Part shown: positions 31,023 to 40,300 of the stretch, in pieces | Layout of the letters: every line of letters starts with the position of its first letter | Position numbering within the stretch: the first letter of the stretch is position 1 | Source of the DNA: Blepharisma stoltei | Taxonomy: Eukaryota > Ciliophora > Heterotrichea > Heterotrichida > Blepharismidae | Assembly (NCBI GenBank): GCA_914767885.1 | Contig: CAJZBQ010000040.1 | Coordinates: 248,001 to 312,000 of the forward strand | Length of the DNA stretch: 64,000 nucleotides | Direction: 5' to 3' | The notes under the pieces: generated by a model | The model's database searches: none | Told to the model about the DNA's origin: nothing | Seen by the model: only the letters and a program-made list of their open reading frames with translations | Program-made: the position numbers and the translations under genes

Positions 31023-31487
31023 TTCCTCGACACGTATATTTATATAAACCAATAAAAATTTGAGAAACTTCTGCTAAAGATGGTTGAAGAAATAGAAAGG
31101 AACACAAGAATTTGGTTAACGGAAAGCTTTGCAAATTTAAGAGTTTAGATAAGGATTCTGGAATATTTAAGGACTATAAGGAATTATCTTTAGATTTACA
31201 AGAAATTATTTTTTCATTGACAAAGAGGATTTTATGGATTTATGTGTTATGGACAAGCAGCTTCTTAGGGAGATAAGTGCTGCTTTTATATTGAAATAGA
31301 ATTCCAAAAAAAAAGTAAACTAAGGTAATTTATTATTGTAAAATAAAGTTGCCATTAAAGACCTGAGCTATTAAAAAATGGAAATGAATAGAAAAATCTA
31401 ATCTTAAAGACCAACAACTCAGCCATTGAAATATTAAGTGTTTATTTATTTTACTTGCTTTATCGAAGGTTTTATCATACCTTGCAT
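31023..31487. other. AT-rich intergenic region
   Basis: No gene seen between the GST start and the transporter stop. It probably contains the GST promoter and the 3-prime region of the transporter. Confidence 0.35.
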
Positions 31488-32821
31488 CTAAACTAATCGT
31501 TTATACAAAGGAGCTGTATTAACAGGCTCTTGAAATCCTACAACCACAGTAGAAAAAATCGTCCTCAGCTTCCCTTCAGTCTTTTGATATTGCTTCCTTA
31601 TAATTGATCCTTTTTCCTTCTTTTTGCTATATGAGTTCAAAAGTAGCCCACATAAGACCATTACCATGAGGATGCTAGAAATTATCATCTCAATTGTTGT
31701 GTAATGACGCGAAATAATGAAGCTTAATGTTTCTGTAAATAATGGTCTTGCGCTAGCATATAAGGCGACAACAGAAATCGCAGACCTTCTGGTAGCTCAG
31801 GCGAGGATTCCATAGTTGCATGCATAAGCTACAGAAATGGTGACGATTACCCCAAAAATATGATATACTTATGGAGAATATAAATATTCCTACAGATTAT
31901 TGTTATCCTATATTTATATAGGAAATAGCCAAACAGCTAATCAGTAATAATGCTTTCATTTATTATTTAGCATAGCTTTGAGAAATGTCATTTTCAAAAT
32001 CAGGAGGGACAATCCACCAGAGCTCCTGCGATAAATAAGCAAAAATCATGCAAATGGTGCCTGTTCCTACTGCCCATGTTGAGACTACCAGAGGTGGATG
32101 CTTATAAATTTTTAATAATTTCCTTCATAATAATAAGCCAACTGCAAGAGCTATTGCGTGGATCATTAATGATAGAGTTCCTACAAAACTGATATATTCT
32201 TCATAGAAAAAGTCAATGCCAATAAAGGAGAGCACGCCAATTAAGGAAATAGTAACTCCGAAAATTTTCAAAGTTTTTCTGGATTCGTACTTTAAAATCA
32301 TACCTAAAAGACCAACAACACTAGGGGTAACCAGCATTCAAGGCGCTGTGATCCCACCAGACGTATATATTTTATTATATAAATTAGGAAAAATTATAAA
32401 GCCCAATTGTATATAATCTAGATTTTTTTAATAGCAATATTTGTGTGAATATAATTTATTTTAATCCAATGCAAAAAAATAATTGTGCTGAAAATACACA
32501 AAGTATCCCAGAAAGCATTGCCAGTAAAATGTGAGTAATTTTGCCACCCATAAAGAAATTTCTCGCCTTCCTCACTGAAAAGACTCCAGTGAGGAGAATG
32601 AGAGTAGCTATCAAATCTACAACACATTCGAAGAACACCTAACTATTATTTACGAAGCTCAGGTTTAATTGTTCGAAGGCTTTCTTTTTGTAATTGATTC
32701 ATACACCAATGCAAAGCTATGGAGCGGATACCTGCATTAAAATAAAAATTGGATGAAGAACGATGCGGCGTGTTCTTAAATAACCTTTTATGGATGGTTT
32801 GATACCTGTTATTGTAATCAT
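31488..32821 (-). CDS. EamA/SLC35-type membrane transporter
   Basis: Five exons separated by two 15-nt introns and two short IESs (32821-32732, 32716-32654, 32638-32457, 32365-31964, 31863-31488) give 371 codons. About ten hydrophobic helices are visible, among them ECVVDLIATLILLTGVF, SAQLFFCIGLK followed after IES removal by YTSGGITAPWMLVTPSVVGL, FGVTISLIGVLSFIGIDFF, and VALYASARPLFTETLS. The TAPWMLVTPSVVGLL helix is typical of the drug/metabolite transporter superfamily (SLC35F-like). The substrate is unknown. The C-terminus is basic and cytosolic (NSYSKKKEKGSIIRKQY). Removal of all four inserts is needed for one frame. Confidence 0.9.
31864..31963. mobile_element. Short IES (100 bp)
   Basis: TA at 31864-31865 and 31964-31965. 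Removal joins AGC TAT GCT AAA TA to T CAT ATT TTT GGG and gives SYAKYHIFGVIVTIS, continuing a transmembrane helix of the transporter. Confidence 0.88.
32366..32456. mobile_element. Short IES (91 bp)
   Basis: TA at 32366-32367 and 32457-32458. Removal joins GGA TTA AAA TA to T ACG TCT GGT GGG and gives CIGLKYTSGGITAPWM, the expected helix-loop of EamA transporters. Confidence 0.9.
32639..32653 (-). other. 15-nt intron
   Basis: GTAAATAATAGTTAG on the minus strand. Removal gives NLSFVFFECVV. Confidence 0.92.
32717..32731 (-). other. 15-nt intron
   Basis: GTATCCGCTCCATAG on the minus strand. Removal gives FILMQLCIGVWINYKKK. This is the only intron here without A at position 10 (A is at 12). Confidence 0.9.
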
Positions 32822-33496
32822 ATTTATTCACTAACTTATTATAAAAATGAAATCAAGGACTTATTATATAATTTGGAGATATTAAATAATAGGATACCGG
32901 AAGCTAATGCCTTATTTTGTGGATAATTAGGTGGTGAAACTAGTAAAAATGATTTGATATATATAATATTTTTAAAGTGTCCCATCCATTTTTTAGAGAA
33001 ACTCGAACATGAGATGAATCTCTCTTAATGAAATCTTGAGCTAAATAATAATATGATTTAAATTTTCTTATAATAATTTAAATTAAGAGTATTATAAATG
33101 CAAAAAATATTGATGAATTTTAAGCTGTTTTAATAGCTACTTACTCCCCTATTTATGAGCGAGCAAAAAATATTTTGCTTGAGGTTAATTTTTTTATATA
33201 AAATTTATTTTCAAATTCATAAAAATGTGGAAAGCCAAAATTAATTTAATTTATAAGATTTATGTAATAAAATTCAAGCGTTTAAAATTCAACCGAATTT
33301 GTTAGAGATTTAATTTTTCTAATTATCATTTACATATAAACATAAAAATTATATATATAAAATTTTTACTCACAAACAAGGGTGGTTTTTTACCTAAAAT
33401 AAGAATTTTAATATAATTTTGCTCGCTAGCAGAGGGTGAAACTATCTTAGTATCAGGTTTGAATCCTTGTGCATTTATGATTTAATAATAAATAAA
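32822..33496. other. Intergenic region with one IES-like element
   Basis: No gene seen. It contains the element at 33141-33444 and the divergent promoters of the transporter and the SelT-like gene. Confidence 0.4.
33141..33444. mobile_element. Intergenic IES-like element
   Basis: The left end is TTACTCCCCTATTTATGAGC followed by GAGCAAAA. The right end, read inward, is TAGTTTCACCCTCTGCTAGC followed by GAGCAAAA. Inverted ends with mismatches; the GAGCAAAA subterminal motif is shared with elements at 12598, 59908 and 61360. Boundaries are approximate. Confidence 0.6.
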
Positions 33497-34150
33497 ATGG
33501 ACATCAAAAGTATAGCATGGTTTGCATTTTGCTTTTGTTTTGCCTTAGAAATGTTCATGCCTCGCTTGCTATCACAGCCTCCTCCTCCACCTGCAGATCC
33601 AAGCACACAGCCTCCTCCTCAAGCTGAACCTCTTCCAAATGAGCCTAAAGTTGATTACGATATCCGAATAAATAGATTCACAGATCCAATAAATATCGAA
33701 TATTGGTAACCTTTATCCAGTCAAACCTGTGGTTTTAAAGCTAGAGTTGACGAAGTTAAAAATCTCCTTTCCTTGTATTATCCTACTTTAATAATCACAG
33801 AAACCCCAAGCTATCCTCCATTCCCATTTGGATTGCTCGCACAGTAAAACCCAATTAGAATTCTCACTCTTGTCAGGTATGCAGGAATTTTGCTATTGGT
33901 AGCAGGAGACATGGTTTTCCAGAAGCTGCAAATGCCGTATCCTGCTTGGTATCTTTATATGAGGGATAAAAAGCTTATGACGGGCTTGTTCTTGTTCTTT
34001 GGAGTTAATGCTATAAGTTCATGGTTAACGTCAACTGGAGCTTTTGAAGTCACTTATGGAAGCCAGCTGCTGTACTCTGGAATTGCCAAAGGAAGGATGC
34101 CACAAGCAGAAGAAATTTTAGCCTTAATAAAGACACTTATACAGCCTTAA
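33497..34150 (+). CDS. Selenoprotein T-like (Rdx family) thioredoxin-fold protein
   Basis: Exons 33497-33705, 33721-33843 and 33859-34150 give 208 codons. The N-terminal hydrophobic signal anchor (IAWFAFCFCFALEMF) is followed by a Pro-rich linker. After the first intron is removed the redox motif reads IEYCQTCGFKARV, the CxxC version of the CxxU motif of SelT. After the second it reads LLAQILTLVRYAGILLLVAG, the membrane helix. The end GAFEVTYGSQLLYSG matches SelT (STGAFEI). It is probably an ER thiol oxidoreductase. A Cys replaces selenocysteine. It ends 7 bp before the next gene. Confidence 0.9.
33706..33720 (+). other. 15-nt intron
   Basis: GTAACCTTTATCCAG. Removal creates the redox motif YCQTCG. 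Confidence 0.93.
33844..33858 (+). other. 15-nt intron
   Basis: GTAAAACCCAATTAG. Removal gives GLLAQILTLVRYAG. Confidence 0.93.
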
Positions 34151-34157
34151 TAATAAA

Positions 34158-35018
34158 ATGTCTAGACTATCCTCTTTAGTTTCTCTCTACCCAGGATTTA
34201 ACCCCTCAATGTAAATTTTATGCAGTTTTACCTTAGAAGGTACCAATACTTATATAATCGGGACAGGACAAAAAAAAATCCTAATAGATACAGGAGAAGG
34301 CATCCCTGCATGAATTGAGAATTTATCAAGAAATATTGCTCGAAATGAGCTGCAATGCATTCTTATAACTCATTCACATCCTGATCATATTGGAGGGATA
34401 AATGATGCATTTAATTACTTCGGAAGAGTGCCTGTCTATAAAAGAGTTATGGACAATGAAGAAGATAGAGAAATTAATGAAAAATTTCAAAATCAAATTT
34501 ATTCACTGTCTGATAATGAAATTATCAGAACTGAAGGGGTAACTCTACAAGCAGTGTTTACGCCTGGGTATTTTTTACATAGTCATAAAAACGATCATGT
34601 TTGCTATTTTCTGCAAGAAGAAAATGCTGTGTTTACAGGAGATTTAATAATGGGGAGAGGATCTGTAACTGATATATAGACAATACTAGATGTGTATTAC
34701 GACTATATGAACTCTTTATATAGAGTCCAAAATATAGCTCCAAGAATCCTATACACAGGACATGGAGAAACCAATATCTTTGCAGCTGAAAAAATAACAG
34801 AAAACATTGAGCATAGGAATCAAAGAGAGCGGCAAGTTTTTAATGCTTTGGATTCTCAGAAGACGACTGAAGAAATTGTAGCTACTGTATATGGCCAATT
34901 GGATGAAAAGGTAAGGTCGTCAGCTATTTTTAATACGAACCAATATCTTCAGGCGTTAAAAATCAAAAATCTTGTGGAATATAGTGAAAGCGAATTAAAG
35001 TGGAAACGTGCTGAGTAA
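34158..35018 (+). CDS. LACTB2-like metallo-beta-lactamase-fold endoribonuclease
   Basis: Four exons with three 15-nt introns give 272 codons. The metal-binding motifs are complete after splicing: [13 protein letters not shown] (HxHxDH), [13 protein letters not shown] (His, created by removing intron 34568-34582), [11 protein letters not shown] (Asp) and YTGHGETN (His). The C-terminal part ([20 protein letters not shown]) is the winged-helix tail typical of LACTB2. The family hydrolyses single-stranded RNA in mitochondria or thioesters in relatives. It starts 7 bp after the SelT-like gene and converges with citrate synthase 19 bp downstream. Confidence 0.93.
34211..34225 (+). other. 15-nt intron
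   Basis: GTAAATTTTATGCAG. Removal gives [17 protein letters not shown]. Confidence 0.93.
34568..34582 (+). other. 15-nt intron
   Basis: GTATTTTTTACATAG. It contains no stop in frame, so the unspliced frame stays open, but removal restores the metal-binding TPGHKNDH. Confidence 0.93.
34665..34679 (+). other. 15-nt intron
   Basis: GTAACTGATATATAG. Removal deletes an in-frame TAG and gives [14 protein letters not shown]. Confidence 0.93.
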
Positions 35019-35037
35019 TTTTAATCAATTGCATATC

Positions 35038-37341
35038 CTAAGATTTAGCTTGCTGAACCAATTCTTCTAGGCTCTCTAAAGTTAGAGATATCGGTCTTTC
35101 TATTGGTAAGAGAAGAGCGCGGTCCCATACTTGGCTTGCAGAGCAGCCGATTGCTCTTGATACTCCAAAGAGGACTGTGAAAAATTCGTATTCTCTAAGT
35201 CCATAGTGATGAAGCAAAGCTCCGCTTCCTGCATCAACATTTGGGTAAGGGTTTTTTGCTTTACCTTGCTGCTTTAGCATGTCAGGTATCACTTTATAGC
35301 ACAGCTGGTCAAGCATAGGTAGCAACCAGACATCCCCACCCCAATAAGGGAACCCCCCCTAAAAATGGTACCCCCCCCCCCCCTTTCACAGATGGCACCC
35401 CCACCCCCTCTCGCGTTTATCCTATAGTAGTAATTGATAGGAAATAAGCAGAATAAATTAAATATAGCCCAATTAAAACACTATATTTTTAAATTAAGTC
35501 CACAAATTACTTTATATTTATGATTAATTAATAAATTTAAATTAATTAGCAATTAATTAGAAAATATATTAAATTTGCTTTTTATATTTATAAATATAAT
35601 GCCAAAGATATAGATAACGGCATTAATTATTAAATTAGCCAAGCATAATACAATAACTTGCATTAAATTTATTGATTCATAAATTAAAGCTAAGCTGATG
35701 ACAATTGTACAAGGATTGCAGGACTGAATTGATAACAGGATTCAATAGTGGTAATAAAAATAGTATTTGCTATTGCCAGTTTACTTTTGGATCTCTAATT
35801 CGACTTTTAGCCATTGTTCCACAAAGTTCATAAATATATGCTAATTAATACCAAAGATCATTATTATGCTTGCTAACAAATTTTTTCATATGTGGTGTGC
35901 TTAGTAGTTATAGGAAATTCTCACCCCATTCACCTACTCCTTAATCGATTGTGCTACGCTATGTGAATATTGTATAAATCAGTAATTTTGAATATTTAAA
36001 ATAATAATTTATTTATTACGTCTGCTCTAAATTGGCATTTGTCATATATTTATGCTATATTAAGGGGGGGGGTGGGGGTACCACTTTTAGGGGGGTGGGG
36101 TGTAGGGTTGCGACCTATGCTTGACCACACAGCTCCACAATGTTTAATAGAGGATCATTTTGAATATAGTTCTTTTTATACTCTAGCTCAATTAAAAACC
36201 TAGGATCAGGCACTCTTAATACTGCATGTCCATAGCCAGGGACAACTTGTCCTTTTTTCATAGTCCCTTCTACGTATTTCCTAATATCATCTTCAGTCGG
36301 ATTGTCCCCTACAATTTTCCACAACTCAATAAGCCATTTCAGCACTTCTTGGTTTGCGAGTCCATGCAATGGCCCTGCCAATGCATTTAACCCTGACGAA
36401 TAAGATCTGAACACATCACACAGCCCAGATCCTACAAGATGTGTTGTATGGGCTGACACATTTCCTCCTTCATGGTCGCTATGAAGAGTCAAATAAAGCC
36501 TCAGCAGCTCAAAAAAGTTCGGGTCATCCCACCCCAGCATCCTTCCAAGATTTTCTGCAAGGTCACATGACTGTGAAGGTGCACAGATTTTTCCATCTTT
36601 GAAAGCATTTCTGTATATTATTGCAGCTATTCTTGGGATTTTCGCAACTAAATTTAGGGCATCTTCTAAGGCTGATTTCCAATAATCTGCACGTTTACAG
36701 TCAGATTTAAAGGCTTTATCAAATTGGTTTCCTTCACATAAAGAATTCACCCCAATTGAAAGCTGAACCATAGGGTGAAGAGACTTGGGGAGGGAGTTTA
36801 ACATATCTTCTATATGTTGAGGTAGAGAAGCACGTGAAGCTAACTCGCTGCGCAGTTCTTCTGCTTGGGATGGAGTTGGAATATCTCCTGTAAGCAATAA
36901 TCAATAAACAGACTCAGGAAGTGGCTGATTGTGCTTCTTCGGCAGTCTTGCTTGACATTCTGGTATAGTTAGTCCTCTGAACTTAATTCCAGAATACGGA
37001 TCTAGCGTAGAAGTCTCATTAACTAGCGCTCTCATCCCTCTCATTCCTTTTACAATCTGGTCTGCTGTAATCTGATCAATTACAGTCTCCCCGTTATCTC
37101 TTCTAAGCTTCGCTACCCTTTCTCTATTAACAGTAATTTTTTCTTCGAGAATAACCCTAACTTTCTCCCTTTTTGTTTTCCAATATTGTTTTGTTAATTT
37201 TTTAAATATTTTATATAAAATTTTTGACCTGCTCTTGCTCAAGAATTTTTCATTCCCCTAATGATTTTTCCTATGCTTTTTGATTGCCATTTAGGGGAAA
37301 GTAAGACTTTGGAACTTTCTTACTAAAAGTTTGCAAGCCAT
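35038..37341 (-). CDS. Citrate synthase, mitochondrial type
   Basis: After removal of two inserts the frame gives about 455 residues. The first exon, [16 protein letters not shown] (37341-37294), is basic and looks like a mitochondrial presequence. The body has [32 protein letters not shown] (Trp by TGA), [20 protein letters not shown] (catalytic His), [18 protein letters not shown] (His), [16 protein letters not shown] (His) and [19 protein letters not shown] (catalytic Asp). The large IES lies between DPLLNIVEL and CYKVIPDML, and the joined length equals that of animal citrate synthase. It condenses acetyl-CoA and oxaloacetate to start the citric acid cycle. Confidence 0.95.
35307..36134. 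mobile_element. TIR IES (828 bp) with 7-bp non-TA repeats
   Basis: Flanked by CACAGCT (35300-35306 and 36128-36134). Inverted ends start TGGTCAAGCATAGGT followed by CGCAACC or AGCAACC, then C-rich runs (ACCCCACCCCCC) and TAAAAGTGGTACC or TAAAAATGGTACC. Removal gives GTG GAG CTG TGC TAT AAA, restoring citrate synthase without gaps. The AT-rich interior has no ORF. The long poly-C runs are striking. Confidence 0.9.
37186..37293. mobile_element. Short IES near the citrate synthase N-terminus
   Basis: Joining TTC CCC TA (37292-37293) to TAT TGG AAA (37184-37185) removes 108 bp and links the presequence-like [16 protein letters not shown] to [16 protein letters not shown] second equally in-frame junction further upstream (TAT AAA ATA, about 37214) would remove 78 bp. 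The downstream frame has no ATG of its own before a TAG, which supports an insert here. Confidence 0.65.
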
Positions 37342-37369
37342 TCTGCCTAATATTATTAAATTATCAATT

Positions 37370-40300
37370 TTACTTATAGTATTTTTTCCTTATCATTTCA
37401 ATATCAAGCTCAGCTGCTTTAGGTTTCATATTTAAGTTGCTCAAAGACTCATAAGCACTCATAGAGATGCTATCATAGTCTGAATCTGGGCTCATTAGGT
37501 TGTGAAATCTCTTTCTCGGAGACTTTTTAGCACTTTGAGAAGGATTTTTTAATCTCTGTAAATAAATTGCTTCTATATTTTTTAAGCTTTCTTGAGACTG
37601 CATTCGGCTATTTTTGCTTCTTTTTGAAAGGTTATTCTCTGGGGAGCTCGTAATTGAGGTATTTCTGCTTCCTTTTTTCTTGCTTCTGTGTCTTCTTTTG
37701 GTCACTGAGGTATATGCCCTGGAGTTTTGCTGTTCTTCTTCGTCACTTCCATACTCAAGCTTGTTAAATTTCAATAGAGTTCTGGTCGCCATGCTATTAG
37801 TACTTGAGACGTTACTTCTTGGGACATTTTCAAAAAGCTTTTCTTCTTCAAATGGTATGACACAATTAAAATGGCGAGCCACCCGACCCGTCCTTCTCCT
37901 GTACCCTCAGGGACTACGGGACTAAGAAGTAAACGGGGCCTGGGTATTGTGTCCAGGGTGTTTTTTTTTTACCTTGGTCGGGGACACCACGACAAGGTTT
38001 TTTACCTCTCACAGAGACAAGAAGACCAGAGCCGATGTATCAGGAGTCAAACTTCAGGACTAGAAGGGAAGTGAGGAAGATCTTTATGTGAGGAGCTTCG
38101 GGGACCTGAAGGAGACTCCGGGAGGCTACTTTTCTCCCTCCTGGGAAAGGACGGCGCCGGGTCACTAGACCCCTGATCAAGGAGTACCTGGGTGAGTCTC
38201 CCTGTTAGATGGCGACGTCGACAGAAAATGGAGTGAGCTACAGAGCCGGTGCATAGAGCGCGAGCTTGAAGCTGGCAGTGCTGGGTAGAGGCTGAAATAA
38301 ACCTCCGTGACCCGCTAAAGTTAATTAATCTAATCAAATGGTATGACTACTTCTTTAACTAGCTCTTGCCCTGTAGCTTCTGGCTCAAACCCTACCTCTT
38401 CAATGATGTTTTCTTGGAATTTGGGCTCTTCCTGTGACTCTTCAACAGGGGGCGGTAAAAATTCAATAACCCCTTTTCTAGATGATGAATGAAACAGCTC
38501 TTCTGTAGGGTTAGAAGGCGGCGTCGGCAAAATACTAGAAATCTGTGAATCATTATACGAAGGGATCACATACAAATCCAATTCTTCTCTGTTATTAAAA
38601 AATGCAGTCTGTTCTGGCTCGAATACAAATGACTTTATTTCGTTATCAGTCAAAATATCAAGAATCATGCCCCCTACAAAGTTTCTTTTCGCCCTGATAT
38701 TTTGGCCATTATAATTAATCCACGCATAATGTACATCATCTTTGTCGACCATCACATAATTCGGGTCATAGTTTCCAATGATTTCTGGCGCGTTATTTTC
38801 TGTATCAATTCTTTGACTGCCATTAAAAACTTTTAGTATCCTGAATTTAAATCCAGTGACATTATGAGTCGCAATGACACATTCAGGGTCTTGAGGGTCC
38901 ACAAAGGCATTGGCGAAGTCAAAATCAGACTCTTTAGAGACCACTCTGCCTATCATTCAGCGGCCGCCAACACGAAGTTCGACGTCAACTATTCTTGATC
39001 CTGCAAAATTTCTTCGTACCCTGATAAGAGTGTCTGAGTTAGTTCTTCGAAGTATGGCATAATGGGAATCGTATTCATCGATTTCGTGGATTTCGTACAT
39101 GCTGGTGTCAAGGATGGTGCCGTCTTCGACTTCTCCTCCTTTGAATTCTTGCTTCACGAGGACTTTGAGGCCAGATGGTCTGTGTTGGACTCTTATACAC
39201 TCTGGGTCGTACTCGTCAACTTCGGCGTCTGATAATAAAAGAAGTGACTCTTCAGGGATTATTTCCAGCAGCTGAGGCTCGTTTTCTTCATCGATAAATT
39301 CACGGGAGGAGTCATCAAGCTCAAAGTTCATATGGAGAGTGATGGTTTTGTTGAAATCTGGCTCACTTAAAGAGGAGTCAGGCTCTTTTGGCTTGATTTC
39401 GTGTGACTCTTCAGGGGGTATGTTGTCGAGTCCTTCGCCATTGTCGACTAGAATGAATTCTTTTTTAGTTGAGTTTTTGCTGCCTTGATCTATAACTAAA
39501 ATATTGTTTTCATTAGAAAAAAGAACGATTGAGCTGCCTTCAGTTTCTCTTCGGTCTTCTTCTGTATAAAATGGCTCAGTAATAATCTTTTCTTTTACTC
39601 TCATTCTTGTAATAGTTTCTTCAATTTCCATAACATCAGTCACAACTTTTTCTTCAGCAATAAATGAATTTTTCTTCTTTTCAATTTTTATTATATCTAT
39701 CATCTCCTTTTCCTCAATGCAAAACTTCTCTAAAACTTTTTCAACTGCTTGTAAATCCACTAAAAACTTCTCTTCCAGCCCAAATATTTTAATTTCAGCA
39801 TAATCTTCTACATCTTCATTCATAATAAAATCTTCCCCTGGGATTGGCATAAAAATAAAATTTTCTTCTGCGACTTCATTAATATCACTACTGTCCTGAT
39901 TTAGCATATCTTTTTCAGTAGCATCTAGCTCATTATTAGCTATATGCTCTTCACTTGATTCTTGATGGTTAAACAAGCTGAAATTAAGCCCGTTCATTTC
40001 TTCCTCAATTTCACTATTCTTTTCCCATAAGTTTTCTTCTTGGTCTAAAAGTTTAACCGGTGTAAAACTTTCACTTTCAGGCTCAATTGGGACTGCTGTC
40101 TGGCCTTTTGCAGGGGTTTCGTATTCTCAGTAGTCCATTGGAGCCCTTGAAGTGTCTCCATTTGTAGTAGTTTCACAATCAAGTGATTTAATCGCTTCTT
40201 TACAGTGGCAAATGCTGAAATTTTCGACTTCAAGTTCTTCTGTATATGGTGTGGTAATCCCAGCCATCAAATCTACATTTACATTCTTGTTTTTCCTTTC

